A stretch of 64,000 nucleotides of DNA from CAIQNR01 sp031972475. Its GTDB lineage: Bacteria; Babelota; Babeliae; Babelales; CAIQNR01. The notes beneath the pieces were generated by a model. That model made no database searches, was not told where the DNA came from, and saw nothing but the letters and a program-made list of their open reading frames with translations. Where the stretch lies: NCBI GenBank assembly GCA_031972475.1, contig DALYEP010000001.1, positions 682,001 through 746,000 of the forward strand, given 5' to 3'. This document shows, in pieces, positions 1-8,116 of this stretch. How positions within the stretch are numbered: the stretch's first letter is position 1; every line of letters begins with the position of its first letter. Position numbers and translations under genes: made by a program.

Positions 1-2
1 AG

Positions 3-1718
3 ACTGATTCTTTAACTTCTTTGCAATGCAATCTTGTTGGAATATCTATCTGTGTAGAAGAAAATTTTTCTTATTATATTCCATGCGGTCATAATACAAA
101 AGAAGAACAGCTACCGATTGATATTGTTATTCAAAAAATGAAAAATATTTTTGAAGATAAAGATATTTATAAAATTGCACATAATTCAAAATTTGATCAG
201 TTAGTTCTTTCTCAATATGGCATTTATTTAGAAGGGCTTTTTTTTGATACAATGATAGCTGCTTCTTTAGTTAAAGAAGATTGGCAAAAGGCAGGGCTTA
301 AAGAACTTTCTGAAGTTTATTTACACGAGAAAATGCTTACTTTTAAAGAAGTAGTAGAAGATAAAAAATATAAAAACTTTTCTTATGTACCATTATCCGA
401 AGCTCTTGAATACGCTGCTGCAGATGCACATCAAACATTTAAATTACAGTCAATTTTAGAACATTCGCTAGAAGCAAAAGAGCAAAAAAATTTGTTTTAT
501 ACTATTGAAATGCCACTGGTTTTAGTTCTTTTTGATATGGAAAGATTAGGAATTTATTGTGATATAGATGTGCTTAAATCTTTATATCAAACAGTTGTAG
601 AAAAACTTGATCAGATTAATAAAACTATTCTTGGATTGATTGATCCGTCTTATGCTTCTATTAATTTAAATTCTCCTAAGCAAGTTGAGGATCTCTTATT
701 TAATGGTCTTAAATTAACTCGTCAAAAAAAGAGTGTGAAGAGTAATACCTATTCAACAGATAATGAAGTTTTATTAGAATTAAGTAAAGATCATCCTGTT
801 CCTTCATATATCGTTCAATATAGAGAGCTTTATAAGTTGAAAAGTACTTATATTGATGCATTGCCAACATATATTAGTTCAAAAGACAATAGAATTCATA
901 CAACATATAGTCAAAATCGTGTAGCAACAGGACGACTTGCAAGTTCAGATCCAAACTTGCAAAATATTCCTGTTCAGGGATTGGGTTCTATTGTAAGAAT
1001 GGCTTTTAAGCCAGAAAGTGAAAATAGAGTTTTTATATCTGCAGACTACTCTCAAATTGAACTTCGCATTCTTGCTCAAGTAACTCAAGACCCTGTATTG
1101 ATTAACGCATTTAAAAATAATGAAGATATTCATGCTCAAACAGCAGCAGGTATTTTTGATGTTTCATTGACTGATGTTACTTTAGAGCAGCGTGCAATTG
1201 GAAAAAGAATTAATTTTAGTATTTTATATGGCCTTACTCCTTACGGTTTATCTAAAGATTTAGATATTTCTCTTAAAGAGGCAAAGCATTTTATTGATAC
1301 TTATTTTTCTCATTATAAAAATGTTCGTCCTTGGATGAATAATGTTATAGAAGATGCAAAAAGAACAGGTTATGTAAAAACTATCTTTGGTAGACGTCGT
1401 TATATTCCTGGTCTTAAAGAAAAAAATAAAAATCTTTATGATCTTGCATGTCGAATTGCAGTTAATACAATCCCTCAAGGAACAAGCGCTGAAATTATGA
1501 AAATAGGCATGATTCGCGTTCATTCATTATTAAAAGATAAATATCATAATGCATATATTTTACTTCAAATTCACGATGAAATACTTATTGAGTGTGATCA
1601 AGAAGATGCTACTTTGATAGAAATAGATATTAAAAAAGAATTAGAGTCGGTTGTTTTGTGGGATATTCCTTTGGCAGTTTCTACTAAAATCGGAAGGAAT
1701 TGGAGAGATGCTGAATGA
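3..1718 (+). CDS. polA: DNA polymerase I, C-terminal part (5' end outside window)
   Basis: Family A DNA polymerase that fills gaps and removes primers in replication and repair. The reading frame is open to the left edge (TDSLTS precedes the TTG at 21), so the gene is cut by the window and its true start is upstream. The 3'-5' exonuclease domain is visible: the incoming Exo I region (TDSL), Exo II AHNSKFD and Exo III YAAADAH keep their acidic residues, so proofreading is probably active. The polymerase domain has motif A (DYSQIELRILAQ), motif B (RAIGKRINFSILYG) and motif C (LQIHDEILIE). Whether a 5'-nuclease domain exists cannot be seen. The stop overlaps the next start by 11 bp. Identification is secure. 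Confidence 0.96.
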   Translation, partial: TDSLTSLQCNLVGISICVEENFSYYIPCGHNTKEEQLPIDIVIQKMKNIFEDKDIYKIAHNSKFDQLVLSQYGIYLEGLFFDTMIAASLVKEDWQKAGLKELSEVYLHEKMLTFKEVVEDKKYKNFSYVPLSEALEYAAADAHQTFKLQSILEHSLEAKEQKNLFYTIEMPLVLVLFDMERLGIYCDIDVLKSLYQTVVEKLDQINKTILGLIDPSYASINLNSPKQVEDLLFNGLKLTRQKKSVKSNTYSTDNEVLLELSKDHPVPSYIVQYRELYKLKSTYIDALPTYISSKDNRIHTTYSQNRVATGRLASSDPNLQNIPVQGLGSIVRMAFKPESENRVFISADYSQIELRILAQVTQDPVLINAFKNNEDIHAQTAAGIFDVSLTDVTLEQRAIGKRINFSILYGLTPYGLSKDLDISLKEAKHFIDTYFSHYKNVRPWMNNVIEDAKRTGYVKTIFGRRRYIPGLKEKNKNLYDLACRIAVNTIPQGTSAEIMKIGMIRVHSLLKDKYHNAYILLQIHDEILIECDQEDATLIEIDIKKELESVVLWDIPLAVSTKIGRNWRDAE

Positions 1719-2040
1719 AAAAATAATATTGAATTTAGTAGCAATGTTGTTGATATCAACAACATTAGCATCTGGTCAAAAAAAAGTTAGATTTGCATTG
1801 TTCAAATCAGTCTTATGTTGTTGTAAGGCTCGTGAGTCTAATGAGGCTACTTTTTTATGGCATCCTGATGCAGCCCCTGCTTTTTGTTTGCCAGCAAAAG
1901 ATCATTTAGATAAAACAAGTCTTTCGGCTTTTTCAACATCAAGTAGTAGTTTTGAATATGTTAGTTTGGGTTCAAAGCTTTCAACTTCTTCTTTACATAC
2001 TCATTCAAGGTCACTGGTGAATTTAAAACATGATGAATGA
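1708..2040 (+). CDS. Small secreted protein of unknown function
   Basis: 110-residue protein with a clear N-terminal signal peptide (MLNEKIILNLVAMLLISTTLASG) and no recognised domain. I place the start at the ATG at 1708, preceded by GGAGAG; a longer in-frame version would begin inside polA and hide the signal peptide. A CCC cluster (VLCCCKAR) follows soon after the export signal, and the C-terminal half is rich in Ser and Leu. It overlaps polA by 11 bp and is probably translated from the same message. It heads a series of small secreted proteins continuing after thyX. Function unknown. Confidence 0.7.
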   Translation: MLNEKIILNLVAMLLISTTLASGQKKVRFALFKSVLCCCKARESNEATFLWHPDAAPAFCLPAKDHLDKTSLSAFSTSSSSFEYVSLGSKLSTSSLHTHSRSLVNLKHDE

Positions 2041-2094
2041 TAGATGACAGAATATTATGATGAAAACTAAATTAAAATTAATTATAGGAGAAAA

Positions 2095-2841
2095 ATGGAA
2101 AATTTAATAAAAACAGATTCTTTGCTTATTGATCCTCTTAAAGATGGAATTAGTTCAGTTGAATTATTACGTATTTCTGGCTCAGATCTTGATATAGCAA
2201 ATGCTGCTCGTGTCTCTTATGGTCGTATCTCTCATGAAATTAGCGAAAGAGATAAGACCTTGATTCAATTTTTAATGGATCATGAACATACAAGTCCTTT
2301 TGAACACAACCAATTATCTTTTCGCATTAAAGCCCCAATTTTTATAGCTCGACAATGGATGCGACATAGAATGAATTCTTATAATGAAATTAGCTATCGC
2401 TATGTCAAAGTTAAAACAGAATTTTATATACCATCATCATTTAGATTACAAGATACACAAAATAAGCAATCATCTCTTGGCTCGTTTCAAAACGACACTG
2501 CTTTACAAGCATATAAAAGCGCATTAGAAGTAGCATATAATACTTACACATCAATGATTGAAGCTGGGGTTTGTCGTGAACAAGCTCGTGCAATATTACC
2601 TGTTGCTACCTATACAGAATTTATTTTCACATGCAATCTTCATTCATTGATGCATTTTTTAAAGTTACGTTTAGGTTCTGGAGCGCAACAAGAAATTCGT
2701 TCATATGCTCAAGCGCTTTTAGAGTTAGTTATTCCACATTTTCCAATTACCTTAGATGCATGGCGTAAGAAATATTTACCAGAAGAAAATTGGGTGTATA
2801 ATGATGCCGTTGTTAATACATGGACAAAGCAATTAGGGTAA
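2095..2841 (+). CDS. thyX: FAD-dependent thymidylate synthase ThyX
   Basis: Converts dUMP to dTMP using methylene-tetrahydrofolate with FAD and NADPH as reductant, replacing the classical ThyA. The ThyX signature RHRx7S is complete (R90-H91-R92 to S100: RHRMNSYNEIS), followed by YRYVKV. Further family features are the HTSPFEH block near residue 65 and the arginine-rich EQARAILP segment near residue 160. Length of 248 residues is normal. The start follows ATAGGAGAAAA, a strong ribosome-binding site. glyA, which makes methylene-THF, lies at the far end of the window. Secure. Confidence 0.97.
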   Translation: MENLIKTDSLLIDPLKDGISSVELLRISGSDLDIANAARVSYGRISHEISERDKTLIQFLMDHEHTSPFEHNQLSFRIKAPIFIARQWMRHRMNSYNEISYRYVKVKTEFYIPSSFRLQDTQNKQSSLGSFQNDTALQAYKSALEVAYNTYTSMIEAGVCREQARAILPVATYTEFIFTCNLHSLMHFLKLRLGSGAQQEIRSYAQALLELVIPHFPITLDAWRKKYLPEENWVYNDAVVNTWTKQLG

Positions 2842-2854
2842 AAAGGGTAAGTCG

Positions 2855-3217
2855 TTGTTTAAATTTTTACTATTAGGTTTTATTTTTTCTTTTAATTTAT
2901 ATTCATCAGCTAATTTTCCTTCTGATACTAGTAGATCAACTCAACCTTTAGTTGAGGTATTAGAGAGACCTACTGAGTGGCAGTTGCGTGCTGGGCAAGG
3001 AGTAGTTTCTGCAGAAAATATAGTTTCTATGGATGACTATTTTTTTTCCGAACAGGAAAGAAGATCTTGCTGTAAAGTTTCTTCCTGTAAAAAAGAATCT
3101 TGTGGGGCATTCCCAGTTCGTTTTTGTTGTTTAGTTACTCTTCCGTTTACTGCTGTTACTGCAGCTGCAATGACAGCTTTTTGGTATGTAATTCAACAGT
3201 CAAATAAAAATGATTAA
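2855..3217 (+). CDS. Small secreted, Cys-rich protein with C-terminal membrane segment
   Basis: 120-residue protein starting at a TTG codon, with AAGGGTAAG upstream acting as ribosome-binding site. Signal peptide LLLGFIFSFNLYSS is followed by a polar region, a cysteine-rich patch (RRSCCKVSSCKKESC) and a hydrophobic segment ending in WYVIQQSNKND. The Cys patch, membrane segment and WYxxQQSNxN ending also occur in the protein encoded at 3777-4325, so the two are paralogues. It starts 13 bp after thyX. No known domain; probably anchored in the cell envelope with its middle part exported. Confidence 0.75.
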   Translation: MFKFLLLGFIFSFNLYSSANFPSDTSRSTQPLVEVLERPTEWQLRAGQGVVSAENIVSMDDYFFSEQERRSCCKVSSCKKESCGAFPVRFCCLVTLPFTAVTAAAMTAFWYVIQQSNKND

Positions 3218-3254
3218 TATCATCTTTTGTTAATTTTTTTAAAAAGGAGTTGTA

Positions 3255-3524
3255 ATGAAAAAGTATTTTTATTTATTTTTTATAATAAACAACCTTTATT
3301 CTTCTAATCAAAAAGCAGCTATTAATCAAAGGCCTGATAGTCATATTATTGATATGGAAAGAATTAATCGACCATTACTCAACAGCCGTTTTCAAGATAA
3401 AGAAACACAGGCAGTTGTTCAAGATGATGATTGTATAATAAGTATATGTTCTTATACAGCGCTTTTAGCATGTGGTCTTATTGCAGCAAAATTTTTTAAT
3501 TGTATTAAATATAAAGAAGATTAA
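3255..3524 (+). CDS. Small secreted or membrane protein of unknown function
   Basis: 89-residue protein with signal peptide MKKYFYLFFIINNLYSS and a second hydrophobic stretch near residues 62-80 (SICSYTALLACGLIAAK). It starts after AAAAAGGAGTTGTA, a good ribosome-binding site. The signal-peptide ending NLYSS is identical to that of the preceding gene. No domain is recognised. It is the third of five consecutive genes for exported small proteins and is probably co-transcribed with them. Confidence 0.7.
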   Translation: MKKYFYLFFIINNLYSSNQKAAINQRPDSHIIDMERINRPLLNSRFQDKETQAVVQDDDCIISICSYTALLACGLIAAKFFNCIKYKED

Positions 3525-3550
3525 TGAGTGCTTTTTGAAAGGATATTTCT

Positions 3551-3793
3551 ATGAAGTATTTAGCTATTTTTTTATTTTTTTTAACTAATCAATTATTTTC
3601 TTCTGAAAATGCTGATAAGCCAGATTTTGTTATAACAAATATAGAACCTAATATGCTTTCAGGTGAATCAAAAGAGGCAGATATTGTTAAAGAAGGTAGC
3701 AAAGTGTCAGAAGTTAGTTGTAAAGACAGTTCATATTTTGATAATAAGATATCTTCTTTTTGTATGGCGGGTCTTTATGTACTCCTTATTTGA
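3551..3793 (+). CDS. Small secreted protein, abruptly ending
   Basis: 80-residue protein starting after GAAAGGATATTTCT, a clear ribosome-binding site. Signal peptide MKYLAIFLFFLTNQLFSSE, then a polar acidic region. It ends in a short hydrophobic run (SSFCMAGLYVLLI) that looks like the beginning of a membrane helix cut off early. Its last 17 bp overlap the start of the next gene. Compared with its neighbours, whose C-terminal helix is complete, it may be a truncated member of the same class, or the overlap may simply fix its end. Unknown function. Confidence 0.65.
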   Translation: MKYLAIFLFFLTNQLFSSENADKPDFVITNIEPNMLSGESKEADIVKEGSKVSEVSCKDSSYFDNKISSFCMAGLYVLLI

Positions 3794-4325
3794 TTTATTA
3801 AAAGCAAAAGCTTTTAATAAAAAATACAATTTTTTTATATCACCCTTGCTCGGTTTAATTATTTTTGCAAATTTATATGCATCAGAGCCTTTGTTATCTC
3901 AAAAAAATTTGAGCGTGAATAGAGATGAATTTAGAGACCTTGCGATTGCAAGATATGCAGCTTATTCTAAAGAAGGTTATATTCAAGGTACAAATGAAGA
4001 ATACCCTACAAATCAAGTTGTAGCAGAAGTTGAAAATCAGTCTTCATTAAATGAACGAGCTGTTCATAAAAGTTATGAAACATTTTCTAAAAGCAGGCAA
4101 GGTTATACTGAGGGAACATATTCTTTAAGAAGAAATGCAACTTCAGAAGACTCCCAAATAGAAGCGCTTGAAGTAGGAGGAAATAGTTGTTGTAATAGAA
4201 AAAAAGAGATCTGCTCGTTTGGTCGTATTTATTGTATTGCAATAATAGGCATCCCTCTTTTTTTAGTATCAAGTGCCGCAGGAATTGGATTGTGGTATGC
4301 AAATCAACAGTCAAATTCAAATTAA
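3777..4325 (+). CDS. Exported protein, paralogue of the 2855 product (Cys-rich C-terminal anchor)
   Basis: 182 residues from the ATG at 3777; the frame is open further upstream, but that extension lies inside the preceding gene. The export signal is internal to the N-terminus (YNFFISPLLGLIIFANLYASE), ending in the NLYASE junction typical of this window. The middle is polar with Arg/Ser/Glu-rich sequence and two similar tracts (YIQGTNEEYP and YTEGTYSLRR). The C-terminus has a Cys patch (SCCNRKKEIC), a hydrophobic helix and WYANQQSNSN, matching the ending of the protein at 2855-3217. Function unknown. Confidence 0.7.
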   Translation: MYSLFDLLKAKAFNKKYNFFISPLLGLIIFANLYASEPLLSQKNLSVNRDEFRDLAIARYAAYSKEGYIQGTNEEYPTNQVVAEVENQSSLNERAVHKSYETFSKSRQGYTEGTYSLRRNATSEDSQIEALEVGGNSCCNRKKEICSFGRIYCIAIIGIPLFLVSSAAGIGLWYANQQSNSN

Positions 4326-4524
4326 AAATCAAAGCTTTAGGGTTGTCTTTATGAAAAACAGCTTTAATTTAGACTTTTAAAAAAAGAGAACTTTTTATTT
4401 TTTAAAGATTTGCTGATAAATAACTGCCTTGTTGATTTTAGGAATTTAAGCGAGCAAGCCTTTTCCAGATAGGGTTAATTTAAGGCTTATTTTTGGCAAT
4501 TTATTTAATTACAATATGCTCGAT

Positions 4525-4552
4525 TTGACTTTCGAAGCGGTATTGTCATACT
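4525..4552 (+). promoter_or_regulatory. Possible sigma-70-type promoter upstream of rpmA
   Basis: TTGACT (4525-4530) and CATACT (4547-4552) are separated by 16 bp, about 70 bp before the rpmA start. It is the best -35/-10 pair in the 296-bp gap after the small secreted genes. Nothing else is recognised in that gap. Prediction from sequence only. Confidence 0.45.
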
Positions 4553-4621
4553 TATAGAAACTTTTTTCAGTTTAATCGCTTAAAAAATCAAAAATTCTTT
4601 TTAAAATCAAAGGATAAGTCG

Positions 4622-4882
4622 ATGGCAACGAGTAAATCTGGTGGCTCAACATCAAACGGTCGTGATAGTATTGGTAGAAGACTTGGTACTAAAAAGTACG
4701 CAGGTGAAGTAGTTCAACCTGGCGATATCATTATTCGTCAAAGAGGAACAAAGTTTCATGCTGGTGATCACGTTGGTATGGGTAAAGATCATACATTATA
4801 TGCACTTGGTGCTGGAACAGTAAGATTCCATTATCGTAGTGGTGGTCGCAAGTATGTATCTATAGATTCAGTTTCTGAGTAA
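4622..4882 (+). CDS. rpmA: 50S ribosomal protein bL27
   Basis: Ribosomal large-subunit protein near the peptidyl-transferase centre. The 86-residue sequence shows the family core: SGGSTSNGRDSIGRRLG, GDIIIRQRGTKFHAGDHVGMG and TLYALGAGTVRF. The N-terminus is directly MATSKSGGS without the cleavable extension known from Firmicutes. The usual upstream partner rplU (bL21) and downstream obgE are absent; here the gene stands after a block of secreted proteins and before secF. Secure. Confidence 0.97.
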   Translation: MATSKSGGSTSNGRDSIGRRLGTKKYAGEVVQPGDIIIRQRGTKFHAGDHVGMGKDHTLYALGAGTVRFHYRSGGRKYVSIDSVSE

Positions 4883-4983
4883 GTTTTTTATTAAGCTTGT
4901 AAATTTTGCTTTAAACAATAAAACATGGTAAGACTTTCTCTATCGAGTAATGGAAAAACTTTTTATTCATCGGAGAGCCATAA

Positions 4984-5862
4984 ATGACTGCGCGTTCTTT
5001 TAATTTTCTTAAATACAAATTTCATGCTGCATTTTTATCTTTAACTTTTATGTGTGCTGGTATTGCTGGATATATTTATAATGGTGGATTTAGATACAGC
5101 GTAGATTTTACAGGTGGAACGCAGGTTTTGTTTAAATTTAGCAATCCTGTTGGCTCTGAAGAGTTAAAGAGAATTTTATCTCACGCTGGATGGGAAGATG
5201 CTGTCACTCGTGAGTTTAGCGAAACTGAAGTTGTTGTAAGGGTAAAAGAATTTGCCAATAATGCTCAGGGCTTAGCGTTGGCTATACAACAAACCCTTGA
5301 AACTAATTTGCCAAATAAAACAACAGCAACAATTTTAGAAGCTAATGGCGTTGGTCCTGGAACTGGGCAAGAATTACGTTGGAATTTTTTATTGATGTTA
5401 ATTGCTGGTTTTGCGCTTATGTTTGCCTATATTGTAATGAGATTTTGGTCTTTTTCTTACGGTATTGGAACGGTAATTGCATTGCTTCACGATCCTCTTG
5501 CGATACTTGCGGTTATTGCGATTACTAAAACAGAGATTTCTCCTAATGTTATTTGTGCAATTATTGCTGCTTTAGGTTATTCTATTAATGATACTATTGT
5601 TATTTTTGCCCGCATTAGAGAGCGATTTGCAGTTGCAAAACAGGGTGAAAGTCCGACAGCGATAGTTAATGAAAGTTTAAATCATACACTTACAAGAACA
5701 ATTCTTACGAGCTTGGCAACTTTTTTGACAGTGCTAGCTCTTTTTGTTTTTGGTGGTGAATCTTTACGTGATTTATCTTTGTCATTCATCGTTGGAATTT
5801 TAGTTGGAACTTATTCATCTATATTTGTTGCAAGTCCAATTATGTTGTATTTTAGACGTTAA
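4984..5862 (+). CDS. secF: Protein translocase subunit SecF
   Basis: RND-type membrane subunit that works with SecD to drive export through SecYEG. 292 residues with a first membrane helix near residues 13-32, the SecF signature YSVDFTGGTQVLFKF just after it, a periplasmic domain to about residue 130, and five C-terminal helices including the conserved GYSINDTIVIFARIRE and LTSLATFLTVLALFVFGG. secD is not adjacent. Given how many small proteins in this window carry Sec signals, the pathway is clearly used. A secD-secF split can only be judged outside the window. Secure for SecF. Confidence 0.96.
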   Translation: MTARSFNFLKYKFHAAFLSLTFMCAGIAGYIYNGGFRYSVDFTGGTQVLFKFSNPVGSEELKRILSHAGWEDAVTREFSETEVVVRVKEFANNAQGLALAIQQTLETNLPNKTTATILEANGVGPGTGQELRWNFLLMLIAGFALMFAYIVMRFWSFSYGIGTVIALLHDPLAILAVIAITKTEISPNVICAIIAALGYSINDTIVIFARIRERFAVAKQGESPTAIVNESLNHTLTRTILTSLATFLTVLALFVFGGESLRDLSLSFIVGILVGTYSSIFVASPIMLYFRR

Positions 5863-6000
5863 TTATTGATGTTTTTAGCTCTGTAAGACATGAATTTATC
5901 CATGAAATATCTATTCTTTAATTAAGATGGTGCATCATTATATATATGCGCTTGTTTATCTTTAGGATCATTCGTAATTACATTTAGGAGGGATTTTGAT

Positions 6001-7731
6001 ATGAAAGATGATAAAATGACTAATCCTGTTGCGCCAAAAAGGAAAACAGTTGTTCGTAAAAAAGAGCCAAAAGTAGTAGTAGAACAAGTAATAGATCAAC
6101 AGCCAGCTCAAGCAGTAACCGTTTCGGTTCCTACTCCTGTTTTAACTTCTCCTGTACAACAGCCTATTGCGGTTGTTTCTCAAACAGAGCAGCCTCAAAA
6201 ATTGGTGCGCGAAACTGTAAAGAAACAGTATGTTTCGCGAAGTCATAATTCATCTCGTAATCAAAATCAATCTACAGCACAGCGTCAAGAAAATTATCCA
6301 AATATTCAAAGTGGGAATCAAAATCAATCGCAACCACAATATCCATATCAGCAGCCACAGCAGCAATCTCAGCAGAACTATCATCATCATCAAAGACAAC
6401 AAGATGTTTCTCCTAAGGTTTTGATGCGTGAACAAATGGAAGAGCTTTCTGTTCAAGAGCTTAATATTCATGCCCGCCGTTGGGGTATTATAGGCTCAAG
6501 TTTAATGCTGCATAGGGAGTTGGTGGAAAAAATACTTGAAGCTCAACAGCACCCAGACAGAGAAATTGCAGTTGAAGGTTTGCTTGAAAAACTTCCAGAT
6601 GGTTTTGGTTTTTTGCGTTCACAAAAATTTGATTACATTTCAAGTCCTGATGACGTATATGTTTCTCCATCTCAAATTCGCCGTTTTGGTTTGCGTACTG
6701 GAGATACTGTTACAGGGACTATTCGTAAGCCAAAAGAGGGTGAAAAATATTTTGCATTACTTAAAGTTGATAAAGTTAATTTTCAAGATCCGGTAAAGCT
6801 TAATGAACGACCAACTTTTGATCGTTTATCTCCAATGCATCCGGATAAAAAATTTACACTTGAATCTGATCCTCTTAAAATATCAACTCGTTTAATGGAT
6901 ATTTTTACACCAGTAGGTCGAGGGCAAAGAGGATTGATTGTTGCTCCTCCAAAAGCTGGTAAAACAATGCTCCTTAAGGAGATTGCCCAAAGTTTAATTT
7001 CTAACCATCCAGATGTTTATTTAATGGTTCTTCTTATTGATGAGCGGCCTGAAGAAGTTGCAGATATGAGAAGATTTGTTAAAGGTGCTCACGCTGAGGT
7101 TATTAGTTCAACTTTTGATGAATCAGCAGAACGACATGTTCAAGTTGCGGAAATAGTACTTGAAAAGGCAAAAAGATTTGTAGAATCAGGTAAAGATGTT
7201 GTCATTCTTCTTGACGCAATTACTCGATTGGCACGTGCTTACAATACAACGGCTCCTGCTTCTGGAAAAGTTTTAACTGGTGGTATTGATGCAAATGCTC
7301 TTCAAAGGCCAAAACGCTTCTTTGGCGCTGCTCGTAGTATGGAAGAAGGTGGTTCTCTTACTATAATAGCAACGGCTCTTGTTGAAACTGGATCTCGCAT
7401 GGATGAAGTAATCTATGAAGAGTTTAAAGGTACAGGTAATATGGAGATGCATTTAAGTAGAAAACTTGCAAATCGTCGTATTTATCCTGCGTATGATTTA
7501 CTTATGTCATCAACTCGTCGAGATGATTTGTTATTCTCAGAGGAAGAGCAAAAGCGTTCTTGGGTTCTTCAAAAATTCTTAGCAAACATGAATCCTATAG
7601 AAGGAATGGAGTTTATGATTGACAAGATGAAGAAATTCAAAACAAACGAAGAGTTTTTTGACTCTATGAATAAACAGCGTCCAGTTAGTGGTTCTAATGG
7701 CAATGGCAATGGTTCTTCTGAATTAAAATAA
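6001..7731 (+). CDS. rho: Transcription termination factor Rho with extended N-terminus
   Basis: Hexameric RNA-dependent helicase that ends transcription. 576 residues, longer than the roughly 420 of E. coli Rho. Residues about 1-135 form a low-complexity extension: a basic start (KRKTVVRKKEPK), then Pro/Val, then a Gln/Asn/His-rich tract. The conserved part follows: N-terminal helical domain (EELSVQELNIHARRWGI), cold-shock RNA-binding domain (LPDGFGFLRS), Walker A (APPKAGKTMLLKE), Walker B (VVILLDAITRLAR) and the Q/R-loop region (GGIDANALQRPKRFFGAAR). AGGAGG precedes the ATG. A short Asn/Gly tail (SNGNGNGSS) closes the protein. Secure; the extension is unusual in composition. Confidence 0.97.
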   Translation: MKDDKMTNPVAPKRKTVVRKKEPKVVVEQVIDQQPAQAVTVSVPTPVLTSPVQQPIAVVSQTEQPQKLVRETVKKQYVSRSHNSSRNQNQSTAQRQENYPNIQSGNQNQSQPQYPYQQPQQQSQQNYHHHQRQQDVSPKVLMREQMEELSVQELNIHARRWGIIGSSLMLHRELVEKILEAQQHPDREIAVEGLLEKLPDGFGFLRSQKFDYISSPDDVYVSPSQIRRFGLRTGDTVTGTIRKPKEGEKYFALLKVDKVNFQDPVKLNERPTFDRLSPMHPDKKFTLESDPLKISTRLMDIFTPVGRGQRGLIVAPPKAGKTMLLKEIAQSLISNHPDVYLMVLLIDERPEEVADMRRFVKGAHAEVISSTFDESAERHVQVAEIVLEKAKRFVESGKDVVILLDAITRLARAYNTTAPASGKVLTGGIDANALQRPKRFFGAARSMEEGGSLTIIATALVETGSRMDEVIYEEFKGTGNMEMHLSRKLANRRIYPAYDLLMSSTRRDDLLFSEEEQKRSWVLQKFLANMNPIEGMEFMIDKMKKFKTNEEFFDSMNKQRPVSGSNGNGNGSSELK

Positions 7732-7739
7732 GATAGTAC

Positions 7740-8057
7740 ATGAAAGTATTTATTAATATTTTAATAAGGCTATTTTTTGTTTATTCTTTTTTTCCTGTTT
7801 TTTGTTCAGAAAATCAAGAACTATCTCCACTTCAAAAGCAACTTCAAGATTCTGTTTCAAGGGGTATGGTTGTTTTTTTTTCAGCAGCTATTATTTCTGG
7901 TATTGAGCAAGCTGCAAGATTGTACGAAGAAGAAAATAATCAAAATCATTTTTTAAGTAATACTTTAAAGACATATAAAATGTTTTTGCTTATTAAAGCC
8001 ACTAGTATAGGAATTGCTTCACCTTTATATCACTATTTTTTTAAAAAAAATAATTAA
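7740..8057 (+). CDS. Small membrane or secreted protein of unknown function
   Basis: 105 residues. An N-terminal signal (FINILIRLFFVYSFFPVFCSE) is followed by an amphipathic region and hydrophobic segments near residues 43-58 and 83-98. The VFCSE junction is shared with several other small secreted proteins here. It starts 8 bp after rho and is probably in the rho transcript, which ends at the hairpin just downstream. No known domain. Confidence 0.65.
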   Translation: MKVFINILIRLFFVYSFFPVFCSENQELSPLQKQLQDSVSRGMVVFFSAAIISGIEQAARLYEEENNQNHFLSNTLKTYKMFLLIKATSIGIASPLYHYFFKKNN

Positions 8058-8064
8058 TAATTCT

Positions 8065-8096
8065 TTAGAAGCTTCAATTTTTTTTGAAGCTTCTAA
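8065..8096. terminator. Perfect inverted repeat between convergent genes
   Basis: Two 13-nt arms (TTAGAAGCTTCAA and its complement) flank a 6-nt T loop, between the stop of the small membrane gene (8057) and the stop of tsaD (8117). Position and symmetry suggest a bidirectional terminator, although neither side has a long T tract and the stem is AT-rich. Confidence 0.55.
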
Positions 8097-8116
8097 TAAG
8101 ACTTGTGAAGATTATT

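Noticed and set aside
3663..3776. Longer N-terminal extension of the exported protein at 3777
   Set aside because: The extension lies fully inside the preceding gene, has no ribosome-binding site and would bury the export signal.
6250..6471. Leu-rich open frame antisense to the Q-rich part of rho
   Set aside because: Reverse reading of CAA/CAG-rich DNA automatically gives Leu-rich frames; no independent support.
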